From Oscillospiraceae bacterium (GTDB lineage: Bacteria; Bacillota; Clostridia; Oscillospirales; Oscillospiraceae), in the NCBI GenBank assembly GCA_910575815.1, contig CAJTFN010000005.1, positions 80,023 through 144,022 on the forward strand: DNA of 64,000 bases, written 5' to 3'. The position numbers and the translations under genes are program-made. Shown here piece by piece: positions 40,867-49,387 of the stretch. Numbering within the stretch: the stretch's first letter is position 1; every line of letters begins with the position of its first letter. The notes under the pieces are model-generated. The model ran no database searches. It was not told the origin of the DNA and saw nothing but the letters and a program-made list of their open reading frames with translations.

Positions 40867-42776
40867 ACATCAACATCGAGCTAAAAAAGAATTTTATTAA
40901 CGCATACAACAGAATGCAGAATGACTATGGAGAAGAAATGGCAAAAATCAACGGCTTCTCTACCGGTCAGTTAAGCTATACCGACTTTATTGACAACTTT
41001 ATTGATTCGGACACTGTGGCTGATGCTTCAGTAGACGGCAACGCCAATGTCGGTCAAAAAGATATTGTCACTTTGATCAACGAAATGCCTAAGCCACATC
41101 AGAAACTATTGGCATTCAATAAGATTTACTACGAGATCAACAAAAAGTATGGATTCAGAGTGGCGAATGAGTGGTTACGCTGTGAATGGGATGGTCATTT
41201 GTACCTTCATGACGCAAATACCTCCACATTTGTCCATTACTGCTTTGCATATGACTTGAAGAGTCTGGCAGAACGTGGGCTGTATTTTATTGAAAACTTC
41301 AACGCCGAGCCGCCCCAGCATCTTGAAACATTCGTGGATTTTGTCAAGGAGTTTGTTAGCTGGACGTGTAACCGTAGTTCTGGAGCTGTTGGCCTGCCCA
41401 ACCTGATTCCCTATATGTACTACTTCTGGAAGAAGGATTGCGCCGAAAATCTGTATACAGACTGCAATCGAGCTGCCCAACAGGAGATTCAGCGCTTGAT
41501 TTACGCATTAAACCAGCCGTTCCTTCGTGGTGGTATCCAGTCTGCATTTACTAACACCAGTATCTTCGACAGACCTTATTTAGAAGCTCTGTTCGGCGGA
41601 GCAGAGTTTCCTGACGGTTCTTTTATGATTGACGAAATTGACGGGATCATGGAGTTCCAGAAAGTATTTCTTGAAACCATGGCAAAGATTCGTTCCAAGA
41701 ACATGATGACATTTCCTGTCAACTCCATTTCTCTACTTCGCGTTGACGGAAAGTTCGTGGACGAAGATTTTGCTAAATATGCTTGTGCTCACAATATAAA
41801 GTGGAACGACAGCAATCTATTTATCGACGATTCTGTCACCAGTTTATCTAACTGCTGCCGTTTGAAAAACAACATTGAGGACTTAGGTTACTTTAACTCT
41901 ATCGGTGGCACTGCGCTCAAGGTTGGCTCCGTTAAAGTTAGTACCATCAATTTGGCTCGTCTGGCTTTGGAGAATAAAACAGAGGACGAGTATTTGGTAG
42001 CACTTAAAGAAATGGTCGTACTAAATCTAAAAGTGCTTGATTGCGTCCGAAATATCATCAAACGAAACGTGGATAAAGGGCTGCTCCGTAACTTCTCTCT
42101 TGGTATTGTAGATTTTGAGCATCTTTACAACACCATTGGTTTTATCGGTATCTACGAAACGATGAAAACCTTTGGCTATGTCCGCAAGGATACTCTTGGC
42201 AATACGTATTACACTGAGAATGCAGAGAGATTTGGCAAAAAAATCTTTGAAGTGATTCACAATACCAAGGCTGAGTTCGCAAAGGCAGTTGATTATCAAA
42301 TCAACTGTGAACAAATTCCTGGTGAAACTGCAGCTGCCAAACTGATGAAGAAGGATCTCTTCTTCTATCCCGATGCCACCGTGACCGATTTGCCCCTCTA
42401 TGGCAATCAATTCATTCCTCTTGGGATTAAGACCACTATGCAAGAGCGTATTCGTATCGCTTCCATGTTTGACGGATTCTGCAACGGCGGCAGTATTCTT
42501 CATGTCAATATTGAAGCTCCGTTCAACACCTTCGAGCAAGCATGGGATATGCTTAACTACATTGCTGATCAAGGTGTGACTTACTTTGCGTTTAACACAA
42601 AAATCCAGGTTTGTAAAAACAACCACGCATTTTTCGGCAAGGTTTGTCCTGAATGCGGGGAACCTGTTGCAACAGAATACACCCGTATTGTAGGATTTTA
42701 TGTTCCTATCACAACCTATTCTAAGGAACGTAAGGCAGAGTATCAGATGAGGGAGTGGGAAAAAGTTGCTGATTAA
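40863..42776 (+). CDS. nrdD: Anaerobic (class III) ribonucleotide reductase
   Basis: A 637-aa NrdD. Recognisable: RNRSSGAVGLPN-type region (SWTCNRSSGAVGLPNL), NCCRL active-site segment, C-terminal zinc site (CKNNH...CPECG), and the glycyl-radical region RIVGFYVPIT. No N-terminal ATP cone is visible, so allosteric control may be reduced. Oxygen-sensitive, it implies an anaerobic host. Coupled to the upstream redox protein and the downstream activase gene. Confidence 0.93.
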   Translation: MNINIELKKNFINAYNRMQNDYGEEMAKINGFSTGQLSYTDFIDNFIDSDTVADASVDGNANVGQKDIVTLINEMPKPHQKLLAFNKIYYEINKKYGFRVANEWLRCEWDGHLYLHDANTSTFVHYCFAYDLKSLAERGLYFIENFNAEPPQHLETFVDFVKEFVSWTCNRSSGAVGLPNLIPYMYYFWKKDCAENLYTDCNRAAQQEIQRLIYALNQPFLRGGIQSAFTNTSIFDRPYLEALFGGAEFPDGSFMIDEIDGIMEFQKVFLETMAKIRSKNMMTFPVNSISLLRVDGKFVDEDFAKYACAHNIKWNDSNLFIDDSVTSLSNCCRLKNNIEDLGYFNSIGGTALKVGSVKVSTINLARLALENKTEDEYLVALKEMVVLNLKVLDCVRNIIKRNVDKGLLRNFSLGIVDFEHLYNTIGFIGIYETMKTFGYVRKDTLGNTYYTENAERFGKKIFEVIHNTKAEFAKAVDYQINCEQIPGETAAAKLMKKDLFFYPDATVTDLPLYGNQFIPLGIKTTMQERIRIASMFDGFCNGGSILHVNIEAPFNTFEQAWDMLNYIADQGVTYFAFNTKIQVCKNNHAFFGKVCPECGEPVATEYTRIVGFYVPITTYSKERKAEYQMREWEKVAD

Positions 42777-43245
42777 AGGATTGGTGGACGAAGATTTCGT
42801 CAATTACAAAAAACCGTCCATGTTTATCATCTTTCCCTACTGCACTTTCAAATGTGAGAAGGAGGCCAAGGTTTGCTGTTGCCAGAACAGCAACCTTGCC
42901 CATTCTCCTATAATTAAGGTGGGGGTCGAAGACATTATCCAACGCTATATTTCCAACCCTATCAGCAAAGCTATTGTTTGTGGTGGTATGGAACCTATGG
43001 ACACCTTTGATTCTTTGTTAGAGTTATTATGTAGGTTTCGTAATGAAAGCAGCGACGATTTTGTAATCTACACAGGATATACCAGAGATGAATGTACAGA
43101 AAAAGGATGGCTTAATTCATTAGCTAACTTTCCGAATGTTATCATTAAATTTGGACGTTACATTCCTAATCAATCCAGGAAGTATGACACTGTACTGGGA
43201 ACAACACTGGCAAGTGACAACCAATATGCAGAAAGGATTTCATAA
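42766..43245 (+). CDS. nrdG: NrdG-like radical SAM activase
   Basis: A 159-aa protein with the Fe-S cluster motif in FPYCTFKCEKEAKVCCCQNS and a GGMEPMD segment. It should generate the glycyl radical of NrdD. A TTG start inside the end of nrdD is used, with GGGAG upstream. The spacing of the cysteines differs slightly from the usual CxxxCxxC of NrdG. Confidence 0.8.
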   Translation: MLIKGLVDEDFVNYKKPSMFIIFPYCTFKCEKEAKVCCCQNSNLAHSPIIKVGVEDIIQRYISNPISKAIVCGGMEPMDTFDSLLELLCRFRNESSDDFVIYTGYTRDECTEKGWLNSLANFPNVIIKFGRYIPNQSRKYDTVLGTTLASDNQYAERIS

Positions 43246-43436
43246 TGAAAATACGTTTGAATCCTGATCAGAAATATGTAAAAGAGATTAGAAGACAACT
43301 CAAAGAAAACTCAGGCTATTGTCCGTGCTCTCTGCTAAAAAGTGAAGATACGAAATGTATGTGCAAGGAGTTTCGTGAAATGGAAAGTGGTATGTGTCAT
43401 TGCGGTTTATACATCAAGGAGGATGATTTGAAATGA
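43245..43436 (+). CDS. FTR catalytic-chain-like Fe-S protein
   Basis: A 63-aa protein with the ordered cysteine motifs CPC...CMC...CHC (YCPCSLL, CMCKEF, CHCGLY), the pattern of the ferredoxin:thioredoxin reductase catalytic subunit with its 4Fe-4S cluster and adjacent disulfide. Overlaps nrdG and the next gene, so it may pass electrons to the CPKC redox protein or to NrdD. Confidence 0.75.
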   Translation: MKIRLNPDQKYVKEIRRQLKENSGYCPCSLLKSEDTKCMCKEFREMESGMCHCGLYIKEDDLK

Positions 43437-43756
43437 ATGGAAAGTTGGAGTTTCGTTGTTCTAAGTGCGGGAAACTGCTGAACGGTGCAACCCTGGATTA
43501 CAGTCAAAAATGGTTGTGCAGTAAATGTGCAGCAGATCAAACTGATGTTTTGTATTGTGAGCGCGGCTGCAAAGTCAGGGCTGTTGATCTGGACGCCGGC
43601 ATGAGTGGAGATTCCAAACAGGCGCATCAATTTCTGACTGAGGGAGAAGTTTATGAGGTAGAAAGCCTCAATGTAGGTGGCTGGATTTCCCATATTGTAC
43701 TGAAAGAAATCCCTGGTCAGCGTTTTAATACCGTACACTTCGTTCGGTGTGAATGA
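43433..43756 (+). CDS. Zinc-ribbon protein, 107 aa
   Basis: N-terminal CSKCGKLL...LCSKCAAD zinc ribbon, then a beta-rich part (EGEVYEVESLNVGGWISHI). Overlaps the FTR-like gene by four bases. Role unknown. Confidence 0.6.
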   Translation: MNGKLEFRCSKCGKLLNGATLDYSQKWLCSKCAADQTDVLYCERGCKVRAVDLDAGMSGDSKQAHQFLTEGEVYEVESLNVGGWISHIVLKEIPGQRFNTVHFVRCE

Positions 43757-43765
43757 GGTAGCAAT

Positions 43766-44134
43766 ATGCAAAGAGATAGACCTTTGACCGGTTGTGCAGT
43801 CTGCCCTGTTAAGGAATGTGACACTATGTATCGAGGATCGCGCTGCTCTGTTTATCGGGATAGGGTAGGTGTGGATTTCGACCCCCAAACCAATGCGGAA
43901 ACACTTGTAACTCTGGAAGAGGATAAACTGCGGGAAACTTTAATTGAGTATTTCTGCCAGTGGGCGAGTTGTGGTGACAGTTATATCTTCGATTTGACCA
44001 GGGTAAAAGAAGCATTTGCTATCGGCACAATGAGCTTTGACGACTTTGTGGAGTGGGATGAAAGCCGAGTAGCGGAGCTGGTGGACGAATTTATTGCATG
44101 GCTAAAAGAGCCAGCACAAAAACAGAAAGGGTGA
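43766..44134 (+). CDS. Hypothetical protein with Cys-rich start
   Basis: A 122-aa protein; CAVCPVKECD...SRCSVYRD near the N-terminus may bind metal; the rest is helical and acidic. Its stop overlaps the next start (TGATG). Confidence 0.5.
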   Translation: MQRDRPLTGCAVCPVKECDTMYRGSRCSVYRDRVGVDFDPQTNAETLVTLEEDKLRETLIEYFCQWASCGDSYIFDLTRVKEAFAIGTMSFDDFVEWDESRVAELVDEFIAWLKEPAQKQKG

Positions 44135-44679
44135 TGAAAATGCTTATCGTTAATTTATATGGCGCTCCTGGAGCGGGTAAATCCACCGGAGCAGCTTATG
44201 TCTTTTCTCAGCTGAAAATGCGTGGAATCAATGCTGAGTTGGTAACGGAATTTGCTAAGGATAAGGTGTGGGAGGAAAGTAAAGCTGTTTTCCAGAATCA
44301 GGCGTACATCTTTGGTAAGCAATATTTCCGCATCAGTCGCGTTCAAGACAAGGTGGATGTGGTTATTACTGACTCCCCCATCCTGCTGTCTCCGTTCTAC
44401 GCCAACGATCCTGTTCTGGGTGAGGAGTTCGATCGGTTGGTCACAAAGGTTTCTGAGTCATACGACTCTATGAATGTCTTTATCAATCGCACTAAACCTT
44501 ATAACGGTGCTGGTCGTTTCCAGACTGAAGCAGAGAGTGATGCGCTTTCTCGTGATCTTCATGAATTTCTTGTAGGCCACGGTGTCGCCTGTCGGCATTA
44601 TAGTGGTGATATCGAAGGGTACGATGTGTTAGTAACCGACATTTTAAGTAAGCTCAATTCAAAGAAAACGGAGGGTTAA
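44134..44679 (+). CDS. P-loop nucleotide kinase-like ATPase
   Basis: A 181-aa protein: Walker A GAPGAGKST at residues 9-17, TEFAKD, and VVITDSP as Walker B. Resembles small AAA_28/NadR-kinase-like phage ATPases; possible deoxynucleoside or cofactor kinase. ATG at 44134 is chosen over an upstream frame extension because of the GAAAGGGTG site and TGATG coupling. Confidence 0.65.
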   Translation: MKMLIVNLYGAPGAGKSTGAAYVFSQLKMRGINAELVTEFAKDKVWEESKAVFQNQAYIFGKQYFRISRVQDKVDVVITDSPILLSPFYANDPVLGEEFDRLVTKVSESYDSMNVFINRTKPYNGAGRFQTEAESDALSRDLHEFLVGHGVACRHYSGDIEGYDVLVTDILSKLNSKKTEG

Positions 44680-44682
44680 GAT

Positions 44683-45339
44683 ATGTCGATGGTTCATGTA
44701 TGTGATGCCTGCGGAAAAGTCATTCAGCATCCGCATGATCAAAAAATGCGGGAGTTCACGTTGAATACCAGTTATGATTATGGGACTGTTCTTACGAATC
44801 CCACTGTAGAACGTAAGGAAATCCATCTATGCGATAACTGCTTTCACGCTCTCTATCTCATTGCTGAGGGAGCAAAAATGCCTGGACAACCCGAACAGCC
44901 TATCGGACAGACAATCAAGGTCAAATACCTAAGCGATAAAATTGAGAAATTGGACTATATCGCCAGCAAGTCTGATTGGATTGATTTACGGGCCGCTGAA
45001 AATGTGGATCTGAAAGCCGGCGACTTTAAGTTGATTTCGCTGGGTGTGGCGATGCAGCTCCCCAAGGGATATGAGGCGCACATCATTCCCCGCAGCTCAA
45101 CTTTCAAAAATTTCGGTGTTATTCAGGCCAACCACATGGGGATGGTGGATGAAAGTTATTGTGGAGACAACGATCAATGGTATTTCCCGGCCATTGCTAT
45201 GCGTGATACCTCAATCAAGGTTGGCGACCGCATTTGTCAGTTCCGCATTGTGGAGCACCAGCCTCAGATCTCTTTTGAAGCCGTAGAAACGCTGGGTAAT
45301 GAAGATCGCGGCGGTATTGGCTCTACAGGAACGAGGTAA
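44683..45339 (+). CDS. dUTPase-like trimeric nucleotidohydrolase with zinc-finger N-terminus
   Basis: A 218-aa protein. Residues 80-218 carry dUTPase motifs: [37 protein letters not shown] and C-terminal [10 protein letters not shown]. Residues 1-65 add a CDACGK...CDNC zinc-binding region not present in standard dUTPases. It should hydrolyse dUTP to dUMP for ThyX. Confidence 0.88.
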   Translation: MSMVHVCDACGKVIQHPHDQKMREFTLNTSYDYGTVLTNPTVERKEIHLCDNCFHALYLIAEGAKMPGQPEQPIGQTIKVKYLSDKIEKLDYIASKSDWIDLRAAENVDLKAGDFKLISLGVAMQLPKGYEAHIIPRSSTFKNFGVIQANHMGMVDESYCGDNDQWYFPAIAMRDTSIKVGDRICQFRIVEHQPQISFEAVETLGNEDRGGIGSTGTR

Positions 45340-45343
45340 GCAA

Positions 45344-45643
45344 ATGGCAAAGAAGCAGTTTGTACGTGGTTCCTGGTTGCTCGAAAAGAATGTTGCTGAC
45401 AGTAATGCTTACTGTAAAACACATAAGGCTGCTATCGACAGCATAATTGCATGGGCGAACACACTAAACATTTATGTAGGCTTTGGATTATCTGAAGATA
45501 AGACGTTCCTATGTGAATATGAAGTGTTTGGCGATACGAAAGCTATGTGCAAAGGTGTCGCAAGCGAGCTGAAAGCAAAGCTCAAGCCAGAATGGAAAGG
45601 TGTTAGCCTTGGATACCAAACATTTGGGTTTACATTGAGGTGA
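45344..45643 (+). CDS. Hypothetical protein, 99 aa
   Basis: ATG at 45344 after GAGGTAAG. Begins MAKKQFVRGSWLLEKNVAD. Lys-rich, unrecognised. Five nt after the dUTPase stop. Confidence 0.5.
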   Translation: MAKKQFVRGSWLLEKNVADSNAYCKTHKAAIDSIIAWANTLNIYVGFGLSEDKTFLCEYEVFGDTKAMCKGVASELKAKLKPEWKGVSLGYQTFGFTLR

Positions 45644-45647
45644 TGAT

Positions 45648-45980
45648 ATGACCGTATATGAATATCTTATCAAACTACCCCGTCCTCTCTTCGAGGCCAC
45701 ACTACTTGGTCTTATGGGGATTCCGCTCAATCCTGAGAAAGAGGCATGGTTTCACGAGTGGATGGATCGCCCCTATGATGTGTTTCCGTCTTGTAATCTT
45801 TCCAGTTTGCAAAGTGAAGCCGTTGTTCCGCTCGACCACATGACCATGTTGCTGGGCAAGACGGCATCTACACTTCCAGCAGAAAAGCAGGAGCAGTTGA
45901 GATCCGCTATGAAGAACTACTGCGAGATTTGCGATTATATCAACGACCATCTGGCAAGACAACAAGCCAGCGATTATTAG
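45648..45980 (+). CDS. Hypothetical protein, 110 aa
   Basis: ATG after GAGGTGAT. Helical, begins MTVYEYLIKLPRPLFEA. No domain recognised. Confidence 0.5.
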   Translation: MTVYEYLIKLPRPLFEATLLGLMGIPLNPEKEAWFHEWMDRPYDVFPSCNLSSLQSEAVVPLDHMTMLLGKTASTLPAEKQEQLRSAMKNYCEICDYINDHLARQQASDY

Positions 45981-45999
45981 AACATGGAGAAATGCGGAA

Positions 46000-46338
46000 A
46001 TGAGATTGATTGATGCAGACGCTTTAGAGGATGCGCTTGGATCATCTGATCGTGATATTTACTGTAAAGAGTGGATACGAGACGCACCTACCATTGAAAT
46101 CACGTCTAACGATGGCTGGATAGCTGTAAATGAAAGACTGCCAGTTGAGGATGATTTGGTACTTATTCTGTGTAAAAACAAAGCAATATTCGTTGGGGTG
46201 TGTTTCAGGATAAGCTATGAGAATGAACCACGGTGGAGAATCAAAACGGCTCTTAACTCAACTAAGCTATTAAATAAGGGATGTGTCACGCATTGGATGC
46301 CTCTGCCGAAGCCACCAGAAGATACTACAAAACAATAA
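46000..46338 (+). CDS. DUF551-domain protein
   Basis: A 112-aa protein: N-terminal MRLIDADALEDAL phage leader typical of clostridial elements, then GWIAVNERLPVEDD and the ending THWMPLPKPPE, the hallmarks of DUF551. Function unknown. A second DUF551 protein is at 57231. Confidence 0.75.
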   Translation: MRLIDADALEDALGSSDRDIYCKEWIRDAPTIEITSNDGWIAVNERLPVEDDLVLILCKNKAIFVGVCFRISYENEPRWRIKTALNSTKLLNKGCVTHWMPLPKPPEDTTKQ

Positions 46339-46359
46339 CATTCCACGATGGAGGTAAAA

Positions 46360-46563
46360 ATGGACATAAAGTATCGCAGGTTTGCAATCGGAACAAAAGA
46401 GCGCCCTACAGTGTTTTTAATGAAAAGCGGCGAAGTCAGTGAGGACGCTGAGGATGCTCAACTATTTGAAACGATTGAGGAAGCAAATGCCGAAATCCAA
46501 AAATGTGACGAACCTGAACTCTTCAAATTGTACGATGTTGAAATAAGCGTTCAGGGCATATGA
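46360..46563 (+). CDS. Hypothetical protein, 67 aa
   Basis: ATG at 46360 with TGGAGG upstream. Acidic C-terminal half; unrecognised. Confidence 0.5.
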   Translation: MDIKYRRFAIGTKERPTVFLMKSGEVSEDAEDAQLFETIEEANAEIQKCDEPELFKLYDVEISVQGI

Positions 46564-46612
46564 AAGACTGGTTTTATTCAGAAAGCGAACTGCTTTATTT
46601 CTTTCGGTAAAT

Positions 46613-46626
46613 AACGAATAAAATCA
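46613..46626 (+). repeat. AACRAAYAAAATCA repeat, copy 10
   Basis: AACGAATAAAATCA, 20 nt before the start of the membrane-anchored lysozyme-like gene. Confidence 0.75.
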
Positions 46627-46646
46627 AAGAATGTGAGGGAAAGAAT

Positions 46647-47441
46647 ATGAATAACAAACGACGATCCGGCCTTGTGCCGGTGAAAAAGATAACGGTGCTC
46701 TTTCTTGTAGCGCTGGTCGGCTTCACAATTTTGGGCGTTGGGGTAAAAGCTCTTGCTCCTTTACTGATCACCGACCAAATTGAAGTTGTCGGCTATCAAG
46801 ATGGTGTGGATTATTACCGCCAGATGCGAGAGTGCGCCAAAGACGGTAGTAAGTACGCCATGCTTGTTGGGGAGATTTATGAAGAGCAAAGAAATTTCAA
46901 GATAGATCGGCTAAACCTGCCGTATGAGAAAACCGAACTCTTTATAGATAACCGCACCGGCGAAGAGGTACTTAAAGCGATAGATGATGATCCCCCCCCC
47001 ACTGCAAAGAAGATTGAACGACTGAAATCTGAGTATGATGTAGCTGGTCAGGTTTATGAATATCTAAACACACAGGGTATGTCAGATATTGTGATTGCCG
47101 GCATCCTTGGCAACATGATGACCGAGTGCGGCGGTCAAACCTTGGATTTGCAGTGGGATATTTATGGGTATGATGGCAGCTATTACTACGGCCTATGCCA
47201 GTGGAGCCTTTATTATAACCCTTCGGTTGACGGTGCAGATATCACCGGCCAGCTTGATTACTTAATGAGCAACATTCGTACCAATATGGATTACTTCGGC
47301 GGAGACTATGATGAGTTTTGCGCTATTGCCGACCCAGGCGACGCAGCCAAATATTTTTGCAGTTACTATGAGCGCGGCGCTGGCAAATCTACACGCGCCA
47401 CCAACGCCGAAACCGCTTTTAAGTGGATACAAGCAGAATAA
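46647..47441 (+). CDS. Membrane-anchored phage-tail-lysozyme-like protein
   Basis: A 264-aa protein: basic N-terminus and one transmembrane helix (about residues 14-36), a linker with a C9 tract (46992-47000, in frame), then a region like phage tail lysozymes (QVYEYLNTQGMSDIVIAGIL, GNMMTECGG, YYGLCQWS). Such domains cleave peptidoglycan. Isolated among accessory genes, so it may act in entry, or in a transfer apparatus outside the window. Confidence 0.7.
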   Translation: MNNKRRSGLVPVKKITVLFLVALVGFTILGVGVKALAPLLITDQIEVVGYQDGVDYYRQMRECAKDGSKYAMLVGEIYEEQRNFKIDRLNLPYEKTELFIDNRTGEEVLKAIDDDPPPTAKKIERLKSEYDVAGQVYEYLNTQGMSDIVIAGILGNMMTECGGQTLDLQWDIYGYDGSYYYGLCQWSLYYNPSVDGADITGQLDYLMSNIRTNMDYFGGDYDEFCAIADPGDAAKYFCSYYERGAGKSTRATNAETAFKWIQAE

Positions 47442-47462
47442 CCAAAGAGAGGGTGATTTGCT

Positions 47463-48266
47463 GTGAGCATTTCTCTTGACACCGTTATCAACGGTGATTG
47501 CCTAGAAATAATGTCCCAAATTGATACCGGAAGCATTGATATGATTCTTTGCGATTTACCTTACGGAGCGACACAGAACAAGTGGGATGTGGTGATCTCT
47601 CCCAATCTGCTCTGGCAACAGTACGAGCGCATTATCAAACCTAATGGCGCGATTCTTCTCTTCGGACAGGATAAGTTTACCGCCACAATGATGCTATCCA
47701 ATCCTAAACTTCACCGTTACAACATCATATGGGATAAGGTCTTGAAGAGCGGATTTCTGAACGCTAAGAAAATGCCGCTTCGAGAGCATGAGGATATTAT
47801 GGTATTCTATAAGTCTCCACCGACATACAATCCTCAGATGGAGAAAGGCGAAAAGAATCATAGCAAGGGTAAGGCTGTGGGCAAACAAGTTGAAGACATT
47901 CATTCCAATCGGAGTTATGGCAACTATATTTGCGTCCAGTCAGAGGACACCGATATGAAGTATCCTGCGTCGATTTGGCGGTTCCCGAAGCCACACCCCT
48001 CTGTTGCGCTCCACTCTACCGAAAAACCCATAGAGCTACTGCGATATGCTATCCGTACTTACACGCTGCAGGGGGAGGTAGTTCTGGACAACTGCTGTGG
48101 CACTGGCTCAACACTGATTGCGGCGAAGCTGGAGGGGCGGCATTATATCGGAATTGATAACGGTGTGTGCGACAAGAAGAAAAGCCCGTATTATGGAGTG
48201 CCTTGGGCTGAGGTTGCCCAGCGGAGACTGGAGGAAATCAATGGATCTAAATATGAATCAGCGTGA
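47463..48266 (+). CDS. DNA methyltransferase, N4/N6 type (beta order)
   Basis: A 267-aa amino-methyltransferase: catalytic CDLPYG (motif IV) precedes the AdoMet site DNCCGTGST (motif I), as in the beta group. HSTEKPIELLRY is typical. GTG start. The next gene starts inside its end. No restriction partner is seen. Confidence 0.85.
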   Translation: MSISLDTVINGDCLEIMSQIDTGSIDMILCDLPYGATQNKWDVVISPNLLWQQYERIIKPNGAILLFGQDKFTATMMLSNPKLHRYNIIWDKVLKSGFLNAKKMPLREHEDIMVFYKSPPTYNPQMEKGEKNHSKGKAVGKQVEDIHSNRSYGNYICVQSEDTDMKYPASIWRFPKPHPSVALHSTEKPIELLRYAIRTYTLQGEVVLDNCCGTGSTLIAAKLEGRHYIGIDNGVCDKKKSPYYGVPWAEVAQRRLEEINGSKYESA

Positions 48267-48786
48267 CCTCGAACTGTGGGAGCAAGGTAAACTGAAAGCG
48301 TTTGCCGTCCCGCAGGGGGTAGACGACCTTAGCGTGGGTCAAACGGTTGGAATTAAAGAACCGTTCAAGAGATTGACAGTGACAGAGGAGTTTGAAAAGG
48401 ACGGAGAGACGCGGGAAAGAAAAGTGCCTGTCGGTGTCATGTATCGTACCGATAAGAAAATCGCGTGGGTGGGCGACGAGCCGAGTCAGTACGATGAAGC
48501 CCCCAGATGGAGTCCCGCATTTCAGCTGCCGGAATATGCTATCCGCCGCCATGCAGTTATCTCCTCGGTGAGTAAGGAAAAGCCTATCCAATCCATCACA
48601 GAAGATGAGTTACATCTTATGTATTTGGACTACGCATCGCAAAACGATCCCCAGTTGCTCTTGGAAGAGTATCTTCCCACCAAGAACTTTGAGTTGTTGT
48701 ACCACCGGTGGAAAGAGCATTATAAGGCAACACTGAAAAATACCGATAGTCCTCTGGCTATACTCTTGTGCGTCCAGCCTGCCTAA
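48241..48786 (+). CDS. Hypothetical protein, 181 aa
   Basis: ATG at 48241 lies within the methyltransferase end and has GGAGGAA upstream. Contains KRLTVTEEFEKDGETRERKV and a C-terminal helical region. No domain recognised. Confidence 0.5.
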   Translation: MDLNMNQRDLELWEQGKLKAFAVPQGVDDLSVGQTVGIKEPFKRLTVTEEFEKDGETRERKVPVGVMYRTDKKIAWVGDEPSQYDEAPRWSPAFQLPEYAIRRHAVISSVSKEKPIQSITEDELHLMYLDYASQNDPQLLLEEYLPTKNFELLYHRWKEHYKATLKNTDSPLAILLCVQPA

Positions 48787-48795
48787 TAAAAAAAT

Positions 48796-48809
48796 AACGA
48801 ACAAAATCA
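48796..48809 (+). repeat. AACRAAYAAAATCA repeat, copy 11
   Basis: AACGAACAAAATCA just upstream of, and partly overlapping, a promoter-operator palindrome; no start codon is near. Confidence 0.75.
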
Positions 48810-48848
48810 CGGATTTCCTATTGACAAACGGGAAATCCGTGATATACT
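48806..48848 (+). promoter_or_regulatory. Sigma-A promoter inside a 13-bp inverted repeat
   Basis: TTGACA (48821-48826), 16 nt, TATACT (48843-48848). The -35 box lies between two arms of a perfect inverted repeat, ATCACGGATTTCC and GGAAATCCGTGAT (48806-48818, 48831-48843). This is a likely operator for an unidentified repressor. The TCACG half-site resembles the immunity operators. Confidence 0.75.
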
Positions 48849-48857
48849 ACATATAGC

Positions 48858-48871
48858 GACGAATAAAATCA
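48858..48871 (+). repeat. AACRAAYAAAATCA repeat, copy 12
   Basis: GACGAATAAAATCA in the 5' leader of the transcript from the operator-controlled promoter, 22 nt before the next start codon. Confidence 0.75.
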
Positions 48872-48893
48872 ATGAATAACGGAGGTGCTTATA

Positions 48894-49376
48894 ATGAACG
48901 TCGCAATGATTAAGCATGGGAACTGTGGGAAAGTGTACTGGTTTGAAGTTCCTGACCATCTCGCCGATAAGGTAAAGCCTAACGCCCGTGTCGCCTGCGA
49001 TACCGCGCGAGGCAGAAAATGTGGTGTCGTGGTCGGCTCTGTTGTCAACGATGCAGATGTGCGGGAACTTATGATAGCCTCTGGAGCTACTTTCCCGCTC
49101 CGCAAGATTGTTGGTACAACCTGCGATGTTGCAGTGGACAGCATTGTGATTCCGGACTATATGAAGCGCAGCAGGCCGAGTGATGACAAGATCGCCAAGC
49201 GTTTCATGGAATACTATCATACCGGCAAATTCAGCACGAATGTGGTAGTTGCAGACAACAATGTGCTGATGGACGGCTACACGGCATATTTGGTGGCGAA
49301 AGTTCTGAAGCTGCCTTATCTTTCCGGTATCAAACACCTTCCGAAGCCTCTGGCAGAGAACATACCTTTTGCATGA
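48894..49376 (+). CDS. ParB/sulfiredoxin-like domain protein
   Basis: A 160-aa protein with ATG at 48894 after GGAGG. The C-terminal half (RPSDDKIAKRFMEYYHTGKF, VADNNVLMDGYTAYLVAK) resembles the ParB N-terminal/Srx-like fold, where DGY follows a polar loop. N-terminal part unrecognised. First gene of an operon regulated by the upstream palindrome. Confidence 0.55.
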   Translation: MNVAMIKHGNCGKVYWFEVPDHLADKVKPNARVACDTARGRKCGVVVGSVVNDADVRELMIASGATFPLRKIVGTTCDVAVDSIVIPDYMKRSRPSDDKIAKRFMEYYHTGKFSTNVVVADNNVLMDGYTAYLVAKVLKLPYLSGIKHLPKPLAENIPFA

Positions 49377-49387
49377 GAGGAGGACAA

